Assembly: GCA_934661005.1 (NCBI GenBank)
Contig: CAKUIK010000016.1
Span: 1-48,028, forward strand
Reading direction: 5' to 3'
Source of the DNA: an uncultured Slackia sp.
GTDB lineage: Bacteria; Actinomycetota; Coriobacteriia; Coriobacteriales; Eggerthellaceae
Length of the DNA: 48,028 nt
The position numbers were made by a program, and so were the translations under genes. The notes under the pieces were generated by a model. That model was not told where the DNA came from and did no database searches. It was given only the letters and a program-made list of their open reading frames with translations. Below are positions 39,125-48,025 of this stretch, in pieces (position 1 is the first letter of the stretch; each line of letters begins with the position of its first letter).

Positions 39125-39388
39125 ATGCCGAAAATCATGTCGAGCACGGCTTTGCGCAACGGATACAATGACGTTTCTGAGTGGTGCCACGAAACCATGG
39201 AACCCGTATTCATCACTAAAAATGGCAGCGGCGACCTTGCCGTCATGAGTATCGACGCCTACGAACAGCTTGTTTCCGATGCCGACCTCCAATGCCAATT
39301 GGCGACTGGCCGTCGCGCCGCCGTCGAGGGCCGCGTCCAGGATGCTCGGTCGCTCTCTTCTTCCCTACGTGAAAAGTATGGCTTGTGA
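39125..39388 (+). CDS. Phd/YefM-type antitoxin
   Basis: An 87-residue antitoxin. The N-terminal IMSSTALRNGYNDVSEWC and the PVFITKNGSGDLAVMSIDAYEQL core match the PhdYeFM DNA-binding fold. The charged C-terminus (ARSLSSSLREKYGL) is the likely toxin-wrapping tail. The ATG at 39125 follows GTGGGGTGAT; in-frame starts at 39092 and 39098 lie on the operator. Its stop overlaps the toxin start (TGATG). Confidence 0.88.
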   Translation: MPKIMSSTALRNGYNDVSEWCHETMEPVFITKNGSGDLAVMSIDAYEQLVSDADLQCQLATGRRAAVEGRVQDARSLSSSLREKYGL

Positions 39389-39714
39389 TGGACTCGACCT
39401 ATAGCGTCGTTGTCGCCGATCCCGCCGCGAACGACCTTGACGGAATCGTTGCGTACCATATAGATACCTTATCGGCTCCCAGGGCTGCTGCAGATTTGCT
39501 CGATGACTTCGATGCGCTGCTCTCTGAATTGGAAGAAACTCCGGGCATGTACCCGAAGGTGCGTAATCTCAAACTTGCAATGGCGGGCTATCGATGGGCG
39601 CCGATTGCGAATTCGTATGCTGCCTTTTTCATCATCGACGAAGGTGAGAATCAGGTAACGATCGACCGTATTCTATATCGTCCGAGAAATTGGCAATCGC
39701 TTCTTGGCCTATAG
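39388..39714 (+). CDS. RelE/ParE-family toxin
   Basis: A 108-residue toxin of the RelE/ParE superfamily. It has VVVADPAANDLDGIVAYHID (first strand and helix), LLDDFDALLSELEETPGMYP, then the strand YRWAPIANSYAAFFIIDE and the closing ITV-like VTIDRILYRPRNW, the usual order. It starts at the ATG overlapping the antitoxin stop by one base. Whether it cleaves mRNA or poisons gyrase cannot be told. Confidence 0.85.
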   Translation: MDSTYSVVVADPAANDLDGIVAYHIDTLSAPRAAADLLDDFDALLSELEETPGMYPKVRNLKLAMAGYRWAPIANSYAAFFIIDEGENQVTIDRILYRPRNWQSLLGL

Positions 39715-39750
39715 CCCGTCGAACAGTTTACCCATAAATCTCCCAGCAAT

Positions 39751-39772
39751 AAGAACGTATGTTCGTATATAA
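39751..39772 (+). promoter_or_regulatory. LexA-like SOS box overlapping a TATAAT promoter
   Basis: AGAACGTATGTTCG (39751-39764) is a perfect GAAC-N4-GTTC palindrome. It differs from the Gram-positive LexA consensus CGAACATATGTTCG at two positions. It abuts the -10 TATAAT at 39767-39772, so bound LexA would block the promoter of the LRR/vWA/MoxR operon that starts at 39808. Confidence 0.7.
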
Positions 39773-39807
39773 TTGAACATATCGACATTAGTGCGTGGGG
39801 GAGTGCT

Positions 39808-42297
39808 ATGAAGGTTGAAGAGGTTATTCGCAAGGTTCATGTGCGCGCGGGTGGCCGTCTGCAGTCGTTTGAGTCTGTGGATTCGAACGGCCGGATGGTC
39901 GTGCCTTATGGCGTTATCGTGCTGGCGGAAGATTCCATTCGAAATAAAGATGCCATCAAATATCTGTTGATCCCCGAAACCGTGGAAACGCTGGAAAGTG
40001 GGGCGCTTGACGGTTGCCGCCGTGTGCTGGGGGTTGCCACCTATTCGGCTGGCGACGACCCCGCCACCATGGAAGTGGTCGATGGGGTGTGCGATTTCAG
40101 CTGCGTAAAGCGTTTTGAGTCGTTCCCTCACCTTGGGGATCCCCTTGTCGTGTCCCATTTCAAGGAGGTCGTTATTTCCGCTGATGCGGAAATCGGTGAC
40201 ACTTCGCGAGGCTGCGATGCGCCTATAAGGGTGGTTGGCGGCGGGTCGCTTAATGCATCTGCGGGCGGGGCTCTTTATACCGATGCCGGGAAAACCCTCG
40301 CTCTGTTTCCTCCTTCAAGTAGGCGAACGAAGCGCTTTGTGGTGCCCGAATCGGTAACGCGCATCGCAAAGGGCGCGTTTTTGGGCGCGAACGTCGCCGA
40401 AGTTGAGCTCGGGCCAAACATTGAGCAGGTTTGCTCGGACGCCTTTTCTTATTCTCGGGTTGAAAGTGTGGTTATATCGCCCAGTATCGATTCTTTCTCG
40501 AGCGAGAAGATTGAGCTTCGGGATTATGCGGCGTTTGCGCAGAGCAAGACCGTTCCGCGTAGCGCTTTTGTACGGAGCATGTGCCTCAAGCGCGCTGCGT
40601 TTGTCGAAGGCGTGAGGGAAATTCCCGACGGTATGTTCTACGGCTGCGGGCGCCTCGCCAGCGTCTATTTGCCGGAAAGCCTCGTATCTATAGGACGCAG
40701 TGCTTTCGAGCTCTGTGGCGCGTTGTCGTTGGTGATCCCTAATCGAGTGGAAAGCATCGCCCAAGATGCTTTTTACGGAGCCAAGTCGGTATTGCTTCCG
40801 CATTCATTTGCGGGGGATTTCGATTGCTATTTGGCTGCCAGCAGAGGAACCGTGGTGATGGTTGCGGGCGATGATGGCGTCGGCGTGGCGAGGGTTGGCT
40901 TTGCGCCCGCCAAGGCGAACGTTGCTGGTGCGGTTGCAGATGAGATTTCTGATGGCGTCGGTTGTCACCGCCAGGCTGCGATTGACGCGCGGTTCCATGA
41001 TGGGAGCATCCGAAGGTTCGCGGACAAGATCAGGGTTGCGCTCACGCGGCTCGCCGACTCCGGGAATCCGCCAAGCGAGGCCATGGAGGCCGAATATTTC
41101 GAATATGTCAGGCGAAACGCCAAGAAGGCGGCGAGGGCGTTCGCGGAAGAGGGTGACGCGGTTTGTTCGCGCTTGCTTCGCGAATTGGGTTTTTCGTTCG
41201 ATGCCGCCGTGGGAGGGACGCGGGGCGGGAGAATTGGGTCAACTGTTGCCCAGTTGACGGCAGCGCTGAAGGCCGTGCGCAAGGGAAACTCGTCGGGGCT
41301 TTCCGCGTTGGAGTCTGTTGCGAGCAAGGTGAACCCTGTGGATGCGGTACGCCTTCTCAAATACTGTGCAATGGGTGGTGACGCGGATATGGTGGAGCGT
41401 CTGTATCTCATGTTCGACAAATTCGAGATGCCCAGCATTGCATTGAGCTACGCGCTGGCCTTTGGCAACGATTCCGTTGCTCGGTCGCTGCTGGATAGGG
41501 GTGTGACCCTGGGCATGGCGATGGATCCCGTTCCTTGGGATGGAGGGGCGGTGCATATGCAGGGCGAAAGGTTGAAGCGTTACTTCGATGAGGTGCTGCT
41601 TGAAGATGCGGACTCGATTCCCGATGGAGCACTTGTAACGTATCGGGGGTCGCAAGGCAACGTGTATTTGTGCGCGCTGTCTTCCAAAAGCGAAAAGCTG
41701 ATAGGCGAGTACGCCGAAGAAGGCTTGCTGTGCGATGCCGACCTGAAGGGGCTGATGCTTGCCTGCTTGGCTGAGCCGGACACGTTCTACAAACGTGGGA
41801 AACCAAGGCCGCGGCTCGCGAAATTGCTCGCTTCGGCTGGAGGGCTGAACAGCGAACGCGTCAAGATAGAGGTGATGCGCAAGGAAGCAGGACGGCAGCT
41901 TGAACATGCGGTTATCTGCGACCCCGCCGATGCTCTGTATTTGGGGTGTTCGGCGGCAACCGTGCGAGCAGTGTGTGCCATAGCGCCTGAATGCGCTCCC
42001 GACAAGTGGAATGCGCGCCTGTTTAAGCGAGATCCTGAAGTTGTTAGGGCGTTTGTGCCGTACCTCGACCCCTCGCGATTCAGGAACGCAGCTCCCCTGC
42101 TGAGCATGCTTGCCAGGAATGGCTTCGATGCTGAGGCAAGAATCGTTTGCGATTGGGAAGGGAAGGTGACCGAGAAAATGCTGCAGGGCGCGATCGAGAC
42201 GGCCTCAATGGAAGGAATGGTCTCTACCGCCGCGATGCTTATGGAAGCGAAGAATCGTAAATTCGGCACGCCGTCGCCGAAAAGCCTGGAGCTGTAG
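39808..42297 (+). CDS. Cytosolic BspA-type LRR and ankyrin-like repeat protein
   Basis: An 829-residue protein without signal peptide or membrane segment. Residues about 45-350 contain BspA/LRR_5-type repeats (IPETVETLESGALDGC, VPESVTRIAKGAFLGA, LPESLVSIGRSAFELC, IPNRVESIAQDAFYGA). Residues about 400-480 are helical and charged. Residues about 490-825 are helical repeats with ankyrin-like spacing (ALSYALAFGNDSVARSLLDRGV, and LSMLARNGFDAEARIV). It is the first gene of a three-gene operon with a vWA protein (2 nt gap) and a MoxR ATPase. In such loci the repeat protein is the likely substrate-recognition or regulatory partner; this is inference. The promoter overlaps a LexA-like box. Confidence 0.85.
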   Translation: MKVEEVIRKVHVRAGGRLQSFESVDSNGRMVVPYGVIVLAEDSIRNKDAIKYLLIPETVETLESGALDGCRRVLGVATYSAGDDPATMEVVDGVCDFSCVKRFESFPHLGDPLVVSHFKEVVISADAEIGDTSRGCDAPIRVVGGGSLNASAGGALYTDAGKTLALFPPSSRRTKRFVVPESVTRIAKGAFLGANVAEVELGPNIEQVCSDAFSYSRVESVVISPSIDSFSSEKIELRDYAAFAQSKTVPRSAFVRSMCLKRAAFVEGVREIPDGMFYGCGRLASVYLPESLVSIGRSAFELCGALSLVIPNRVESIAQDAFYGAKSVLLPHSFAGDFDCYLAASRGTVVMVAGDDGVGVARVGFAPAKANVAGAVADEISDGVGCHRQAAIDARFHDGSIRRFADKIRVALTRLADSGNPPSEAMEAEYFEYVRRNAKKAARAFAEEGDAVCSRLLRELGFSFDAAVGGTRGGRIGSTVAQLTAALKAVRKGNSSGLSALESVASKVNPVDAVRLLKYCAMGGDADMVERLYLMFDKFEMPSIALSYALAFGNDSVARSLLDRGVTLGMAMDPVPWDGGAVHMQGERLKRYFDEVLLEDADSIPDGALVTYRGSQGNVYLCALSSKSEKLIGEYAEEGLLCDADLKGLMLACLAEPDTFYKRGKPRPRLAKLLASAGGLNSERVKIEVMRKEAGRQLEHAVICDPADALYLGCSAATVRAVCAIAPECAPDKWNARLFKRDPEVVRAFVPYLDPSRFRNAAPLLSMLARNGFDAEARIVCDWEGKVTEKMLQGAIETASMEGMVSTAAMLMEAKNRKFGTPSPKSLEL

Positions 42298-42299
42298 GT

Positions 42300-43994
42300 A
42301 TGACGAAGTCGGGATTGACGAAACGCGAGCGCGTGGCCATCAAAGTGGTTGAGCTGGCGAGGGCCCGTATTTTGGTCGAGAATCCCTTTCTGGCGGGTGC
42401 TATCGGCAGGTTGCGGCTGGTATCAGGGAAATTGAGCATGCCTTTGGCAACGAACGGCCGCGATTTGGGGGTTGACCCAGCGCGGATGTGCGATGCATTC
42501 CTTCGAACGAAGGAGCCGCCGACGCATGATTTTCTCCATGCTGTGCTTCATTGCGTTTTCTTGCATCCCTACATGGGCGATTCTGTCGAACGTGAGCTGT
42601 GGAACGTCGCTTGCGATATTGCGGTGGAAGCTGTGCTGTCTGAGATTTGCGGAGTGCGCGAAGGCGCGCGTGGCGAGGAAATCGAGGCCGCGCTCGCGAC
42701 AGTACGGGCAGAAATCGGCATGCACGTGGGTGCGGAAAAGGTGTATCGAAGGTTGCGCCTGGGGGAATGGACCAAAGAAGTAGACAGCTGGAAGTCGCTG
42801 TTCGCGGCAGACGACCACGCCTATTGGTACCTGACGGTTGCCAACGATGAAGAGAGTTGCGACTCGGGTGCGAGCGAAATGCTTCCGAATGGCGATAGCG
42901 AAAACGTGTGCGCAGACAGACGGGAGCCAACGGATGGCTCGGGCGATGGGGGTTTCAGCGAGGCCCAGGATGGCTCCTCCGATTCTAGCGAGCTTGGCTC
43001 GCGCTCGGCAAACGGCGGAAGCGCTGATGGTTCTGAACATGGCTCGCGCTCGGCAAACAGCGCCAGCACCGACGGTTCTGAGGGTGGTTCGTGTGGAGCT
43101 GGCTCCAGCGATGGCTCGGCCCATGGCTCTTATCCCAATATCACGCCTGCAAAGCGGGGGCCAGCCATGAAGAGAGTCGCCCAACTGAGCGTTTCCGATA
43201 AAGAGGGGTGGCGGCGTGCGGCGAGGTCGATATCCGTCGACTTGCGCACGTATTCGAAGGGTCGGGGAATGAGTCTTGGCGGCTTGGCTAAGGAGCTCGA
43301 AGATGTTTCGAATGAACGGGTCGATTATGGCGAGTTCCTGCGCCGCTTTGCGACACCGACCGAGACGCTTAAGGTTTCCGAAGAGGAGTTCGATTATGTC
43401 TTCTACACCTACGGCTTGAATTTGTACGGAAACCTTCCGCTCATTGAGCCGCTCGAATATTGCGAACCCCGGCGTATCAGGGAATTCGTCATCGCGATAG
43501 ACACAAGCGGGTCGGTGTGGTGCGCGCTCGTTGACAGGTTTATCAAGGCGACGTTCAGCATTTTGAAGTCGACTGACCAGTTCGCCGATCGCATGCGCGT
43601 GCATATCGTGCAGTGCGATGTGGCGGTGCGCTCGCACGACGTGATAACCAGTCGGGCCGAGCTCGACGAGTGGCGCCAGGGGGCGAGATGCCATGGCGGT
43701 GGCGGCACCGATTTTCGCCCCGTGTTCCTGTATGTGGACGAGCTCATCAAGAAGAAGGCGATTGGGAAACTTGACGGCCTAATCTATTTCACGGACGGAT
43801 TCGGATTTTATCCAGAAAGCATGCCGTCCTATAAAACCGCGTTCGTATTCTACGGCGACGACTGCTATCGCGACGATGTGCCCTCATGGGCGGCGCAGGC
43901 GGTTTTGGACGATGAATCGATTGCGAGCATAGAGAGCATCGACGGCGCACCCGACGGGCAAGCGCAAGCCGGAGGAGGACAAGGATGGATATAA
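42300..43994 (+). CDS. DUF2201-type metallopeptidase-like/vWA protein
   Basis: A 564-residue protein. The N-terminal domain (about 1-190) has THDFLHAVLHCVFLHPY near residues 75-90, matching the putative metallopeptidase domain of DUF2201 proteins. A Gly/Ser-rich linker (about 190-285) contains a 15-residue repeat (GSRSAN...DGSE), encoded by a 45-bp DNA repeat at 42996 and 43041. The C-terminal vWA-like domain (about 395-535) has the full MIDAS set: DTSGS near 400, GGGGTDF near 467 and FTDGFG near 500. It starts 2 nt after the LRR gene and overlaps the ATPase gene by 10 nt. vWA proteins of this type act with MoxR AAA+ ATPases. Confidence 0.88.
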   Translation: MTKSGLTKRERVAIKVVELARARILVENPFLAGAIGRLRLVSGKLSMPLATNGRDLGVDPARMCDAFLRTKEPPTHDFLHAVLHCVFLHPYMGDSVERELWNVACDIAVEAVLSEICGVREGARGEEIEAALATVRAEIGMHVGAEKVYRRLRLGEWTKEVDSWKSLFAADDHAYWYLTVANDEESCDSGASEMLPNGDSENVCADRREPTDGSGDGGFSEAQDGSSDSSELGSRSANGGSADGSEHGSRSANSASTDGSEGGSCGAGSSDGSAHGSYPNITPAKRGPAMKRVAQLSVSDKEGWRRAARSISVDLRTYSKGRGMSLGGLAKELEDVSNERVDYGEFLRRFATPTETLKVSEEEFDYVFYTYGLNLYGNLPLIEPLEYCEPRRIREFVIAIDTSGSVWCALVDRFIKATFSILKSTDQFADRMRVHIVQCDVAVRSHDVITSRAELDEWRQGARCHGGGGTDFRPVFLYVDELIKKKAIGKLDGLIYFTDGFGFYPESMPSYKTAFVFYGDDCYRDDVPSWAAQAVLDDESIASIESIDGAPDGQAQAGGGQGWI

Positions 43995-45480
43995 AGGAAG
44001 CATCTGAACAGGTCAAAGGTGCGGTGCGTGCCTATCTGTCGAAGGATGGGCGTGGGCTGTATCGTATTCCATTCCGCATGCAGCGCCCCATCATCATGAT
44101 GGGGCCTCCGGGTGTGGGCAAAACGGCGGTTGTGCGGCAGGTGGCCGATGAGCTGGGCGTGAACTTTGTGAGCTATTCGATTACCCATCACACGCGGCAA
44201 AGTGCGCTCGGCTTGCCGTTTATAACCACGAGGGAATACGACGGTAGCGCCCGCAGCGTGTCGGAATACACGATGTCCGAGATAGTCGCCGCCGTGTACG
44301 AGGCGCGTGAAAGGAGCGGGGTGGCCGAGGGGATTCTGTTCCTCGACGAAGTGAATTGCGTTTCCGAGACGCTGGCGCCGGCGATGCTGCAGTTCCTTCA
44401 ATACAAAACGCTCGGCATGCACAGCCTTCCCGAGGGGTGGGTGATTGTCACGGCGGGCAACCCTCCTGAGTACAATCGCTCCGCGCGCGAATTCGATTCC
44501 GCGATGCTCGACAGGCTGATGCGAATCGATGTGGAGCCCGATTTGGGCGCATGGAGGGAATATGCCCTCGCGCACGGCGTGCATCCGGCGGTGATGACCT
44601 ACCTCGAGGCCAGGCCCGAGAATTTCTATAGAATGAAGACCTCGGCGCGTGGGCCTGTGATTGTGACCCCGCGCGGGTGGGAAGATCTTTCTCGAATGCT
44701 CCAGGCGTACGAGGCTGAGGGCATGGAGGTGCACTCGTCTCTTCCTGGCAGGTATTTGCAGGATGGTGACGTGGCGCTTGATTTCGGCGCGTACTATGAG
44801 TTGTTCCGCAAATACGAAGATGACTACAAAGTGATCGACATTCTGGACGGGCGGGCCGATGCCACGATTGAGGAGCGGGCGTCGGGGGCGCGCTTCGACG
44901 AACGGGTTGCCTTGGTGGGCCTGCTGCTCGACGCGATGCTTCGGCGTGTGCACGACGCCGTTGAGCTCGAGGAAGCTCTTCGCCTCGTCCGGAAAGATTT
45001 ATTGGACGCAAAGCCGCAGCTTGAGGGCGACGAGCCCGCTGCCGCTCTGCGCGCTTATATCGAGTCGGTGACGAAATCAGACGGCGTTCGCGATCGTCTG
45101 AAAAACCAAATCAGCGATGGGGACGTGCTTAAGGCGGAACGCCTGCGCATTCTGAATGCTGCGCTTTCGTCGGTGGGAGACGACGCTTCGGCCTGCGGGT
45201 TCGAGGCGGCGAAACGAGCCTTCAATGGCGAATGCAAGCGTCAGGTGGTGCTTGCGAACGGGCGATTTCCAGCCTCGATAACAGTTTCATGTTCTTGGAT
45301 GCGGTCTTTGGCGAGGATTCGCAGGAGGCGCTCATCTACCTCACGAAGCTGTCTATCGATCCGGCCGCCGCGCGTCTTGTGGGCGAATACGGATCGGCTG
45401 AATTCATGAGGCACAACAAAGGGCTGTTGTTCGATGAACGCGGGCTTGATTTGTTGAAAGAGATACAGAACCTGGATTGA
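43985..45480 (+). CDS. MoxR-family AAA+ ATPase, frameshifted near 45,260
   Basis: A MoxR-type AAA+ ATPase with Walker A GPPGVGKTA near residue 40, Walker B ILFLDEVN near 117, sensor 1 VTAGNP near 157, arginine-finger segment SAMLDRL and a helical lid. The first frame continues to a stop at 45409, but from about residue 425 it turns into a basic Arg/Ser-rich tail. The overlapping frame from about 45265 to the stop at 45480 reads a well-formed C-terminus (ISSLDNSFMFLDAVFGEDSQ ... LLFDERGLDLLKEIQNLD). A -1 shift, or one missing base between about 45240 and 45268, joins them. It may be a real mutation, a sequence error or, less likely, a programmed shift. GGAGG overlaps the end of the preceding gene. 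Confidence 0.85.
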
Positions 45481-45548
45481 CGCACTTCTCATTGATGCTT
45501 CGAGGCTGAAACTTTTGGTGGTTGTTCGCGCAATGTTGAACTTGCTAA

Positions 45549-45585
45549 AAAGGCCGATTCCGAGTTTCCGGAATCGGCCTTTGCT
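45549..45585. terminator. Terminator after the MoxR gene
   Basis: A 13-bp stem AAAGGCCGATTCC/GGAATCGGCCTTT with flanking A and T tracts. It ends the operon and probably serves the convergent lipoprotein gene as well. Confidence 0.85.
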
Positions 45586-45644
45586 GTTGTTGAGTGATGA
45601 CGCTATGCAGGTCGTATTTGTATTCGAACGGTCGCGGCGCTTCG

Positions 45645-46634
45645 TTACTTCAAAGTCACCATTTCGAACATGGGCAGAGCATCCTCCCAGGTGAGATTGC
45701 TGTTGGCGTAGATGCTGACCGTCGTGCCGTTCGATGCTTCGGCAAACAGGTACGTGGCGCCATGCGAAGCGACGAAGCGCGTCCACGTCACGCCATTGAT
45801 TTCGACTTCGTCAATCTCGCCGCCACCCATATTGTTCTGGGCGAGCTTGGCTTCGCCCATCGGGTCTTTGGAGGCGGTGTACACGTCGACGTGCGCATCA
45901 TCTGCACCATCGAGGCTGAACTCGGCATCGCTGTGCTTCTCGTCCATTTCGGTAAGTGTCCAGCCATCGGCAGTCTTCGCGCTATAGGTTTCGAAATCGA
46001 CGCCGCCAAGGGCCTTGATTTCGTCGGCCTTTTCCTTAACTGCCTTGTATTCGTCGGTCTCGCATCCTGTGGTGTCGAAGTGCATCACGCTGGGGTTGGT
46101 GCCGCCCGATACGTCATTCTCGAATTCGACGGTAATAGGTCCGTAATAGTTGTTGTCAACGACCCAGAAATACACCCACTCAACGCTTTCGCCGGGTGCG
46201 ATGGTCGGGTTGCCTTCCGTTTGGGCGTCTTTGCAAAGTTCCGCCGGCGGGGTTTCGATTTCTTCGACATACGCGGTGAACGTATTGAAGATGCTATCGC
46301 CCGGTTCAAGGTTGCCAGGGGCGGCGTTCGTGGTGAAGCTGAAGCGGTCAAGCGGCTTGTCGCTCGTGTTCGTGATGCGCACACGCAGCCAGAAGCCGTC
46401 TTGCCCATAGAATTCGCCGCGATAGTACGTACCATCGGCGAGCGATTCGACGGTGAAGCCCTCGACTTCAATCTTCTGGGATTCGTAGGCCGATTTGCTG
46501 GCAGCGGCATCGCCGCCCGATTCGCCCTGCTCGCCGCCGCCACCGCCGCATGCGACCATCGTGCATGCAAGCGCCGCGGACAGTGCGACTGCGGGCGCGC
46601 CCAGCAGAATCTTCTTCGTCATGGGTTTCATCAT
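45645..46634 (-). CDS. Secreted lipoprotein of unknown function
   Basis: A 329-residue protein with a lipoprotein signal peptide ending in a MVAC lipobox (Cys near residue 29), followed by a Gly-rich spacer. The middle (about 50-190) is beta-rich and looks like an Ig-type domain (WLRVRITNTSDKPLDRFSF, and IAPGESVEWVYFWVVDNNYY). The C-terminal third (about 210-329) is a second mixed domain. I do not recognise a family. AGGAAG lies 8 nt before the ATG at 46634; the ATGs at 46640 and 46631 fit less well. The open frame continues far upstream, but it overlaps the promoter of the divergent gene. Confidence 0.8.
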   Translation of the reverse strand: MMKPMTKKILLGAPAVALSAALACTMVACGGGGGEQGESGGDAAASKSAYESQKIEVEGFTVESLADGTYYRGEFYGQDGFWLRVRITNTSDKPLDRFSFTTNAAPGNLEPGDSIFNTFTAYVEEIETPPAELCKDAQTEGNPTIAPGESVEWVYFWVVDNNYYGPITVEFENDVSGGTNPSVMHFDTTGCETDEYKAVKEKADEIKALGGVDFETYSAKTADGWTLTEMDEKHSDAEFSLDGADDAHVDVYTASKDPMGEAKLAQNNMGGGEIDEVEINGVTWTRFVASHGATYLFAEASNGTTVSIYANSNLTWEDALPMFEMVTLK

Positions 46635-46978
46635 TCCCATCACTTCCTTTCGCATCGCGATTAAAAGCCGCTCTCCCTTCGGCGTCCATCGCGCCAGTTC
46701 GGCTTTCAAGGCGATTGTGCTGCGTTTGCCAGCGCGCGCGAAGTACTCTGCGGCCCAAATGGTGAGCGCGCAAAGTTCCAAACGGCCAAAAGGGAGGCGG
46801 GCGGTTGGGGCCGGTTTGTTGATGGGGCGGCTTAGGCGATTCGCCGATGCTCGCGAGGCTGCGCCCAGATAGCCGCTCTTTGTTTCGTTGCCGACGAGCA
46901 TGTTGTATGGCCACGCTCGTCGGATTGCGGACACTTGAGCGTATGTGTGGGGAATGGGTTCTGATACCATCCGTGAGC

Positions 46979-47006
46979 CATGTCGCGCATTTCTCGTCGC
47001 GACATG
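46979..47006 (+). promoter_or_regulatory. Inverted repeat in the leader of the carbonic anhydrase gene
   Basis: CATGTCGCG and CGCGACATG form a perfect 9-bp inverted repeat with a 10-nt spacer, ending 22 nt before the start codon. It could be an operator or leader hairpin. The stretch 46635-46978 upstream shows no gene. Confidence 0.5.
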
Positions 47007-47028
47007 CTTAAGAAGAGAGAGGAACACC

Positions 47029-47550
47029 ATGATCATCGAATTCAAGGGCATGCGTCCTGACGTGGAGAAAGCTACATTCATCGCCGACAGCGCTACGCTT
47101 TCTGGCGACATTCACCTGGCGGAGAATACTTCCGTATGGTTCGGCGCATCGGTGCGTGCTGAAGTTGCGTCCATTACCATCGGCCGCGACAGCAACGTGC
47201 AGGACAACGCCATGCTTCATGCCGATTACGATTTGCCCATCACCATCGGCGAGCGCGTGTCGGTGGGACACAACGCCATCGTTCATGGGGCCACTATCGA
47301 AGACGACGTTATTGTGGGCATGCATGCCACGGTCATGAATGGTGCCCATGTCGGCCGCGGTTCCATTATTGCTGCTGGCGCGCTGGTCAAAGAGCATGCC
47401 GTGATTCCCGAGCGCTCGCTGGTCGCGGGCGTGCCTGGTGTGGTTAAGCGTACGTTCACCGAAGAAGAGCTGCAGCGCCAGAAGAAGAACGCCGCGGTGT
47501 ATACCGACGACGCGAGCGAATACGCCAACAACGTCAAAATCGTAGGCTAG
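47029..47550 (+). CDS. Gamma-class carbonic anhydrase-like protein
   Basis: A 173-residue left-handed beta-helix protein of the gamma carbonic anhydrase/YrdA/PaaY group. Hexapeptide repeats (IHLAEN, ITIGRD, ITIGER, VIVGMH) run through residues 20-120. The three zinc-ligand His residues are present at H64 (LHADYD), H81 and H86 (GHNAIVHG). The usual GMGA after the second ligand reads GMHA here. A C-terminal helix follows (EEELQRQKKNAAVY). GAGAGGAA precedes the ATG. It may interconvert CO2 and bicarbonate or have another acyl-related role. Confidence 0.92.
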   Translation: MIIEFKGMRPDVEKATFIADSATLSGDIHLAENTSVWFGASVRAEVASITIGRDSNVQDNAMLHADYDLPITIGERVSVGHNAIVHGATIEDDVIVGMHATVMNGAHVGRGSIIAAGALVKEHAVIPERSLVAGVPGVVKRTFTEEELQRQKKNAAVYTDDASEYANNVKIVG

Positions 47551-47903
47551 CGATTTTCGAGACGATTTGATTCGCATCGAATGGCATCTCGTTTCGGATC
47601 CCTGGGGCTGAATGGGCGACTTGCTTCGGTGCTTCCGCGCCTGTCTTGGCGATTTTCTGGTTGATTCTCATTGTTGATCTGACGCTTGCGGCGAAAATAG
47701 GGTTTTCGCAGTTAGCGGGACGGACGTCCGTGCATCTATCCCGTGTCTTTGCAGGTGAATGCAATGCAGCGTTAGCAGATTAGGGCGTTCGGTTGAGTTT
47801 GGGGGCATAGCTTCGCCGGCCTGTTCGGGTGAGCCCCCAAATTAACCTTGGCGATTTTCGCGGCCTGCATCGTTGCTTTTTGCGCGTGCTCTGAAATTTC
47901 GGT
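47551..47903. other. Non-coding stretch with inverted repeats
   Basis: No gene is seen. It holds GCGAAAA/TTTTCGC (47691-47709), the 12-bp palindrome ACGGACGTCCGT (47720-47731) and a larger imperfect hairpin with arms GGTTGAGTTTGGGGGC (47791-47806) and GCCCCCAAATTAACC (47833-47847). None is followed by a T-run, so they do not look like ordinary terminators. Confidence 0.5.
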
Positions 47904-47931
47904 TTGCGCTTTCGGAAACATCGGGTATAAT
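47904..47931 (+). promoter_or_regulatory. Promoter of tRNA-Leu
   Basis: -35 TTGCGC (47904-47909) and a perfect -10 TATAAT (47926-47931), spacer 16 nt. The -10 lies 10 nt before the mature tRNA. Confidence 0.65.
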
Positions 47932-47941
47932 TCGATTTCGC

Positions 47942-48025
47942 GCCCGAGTGGCGGAATGGCAGACGCGGCGGTCTCAAAAACCGTTGTCGAAAGACGTGCG
48001 AGTTCGACTCTCGCCTCGGGCACCA
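47942..48025 (+). tRNA. tRNA-Leu (CAA)
   Basis: Acceptor GCCCGAG pairs with CTCGGGC. The anticodon loop CTCAAAA gives anticodon CAA. A long variable arm (TGTCGAAAGACG) marks a class II tRNA. The CCA end is encoded at 48023-48025. Confidence 0.95.
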
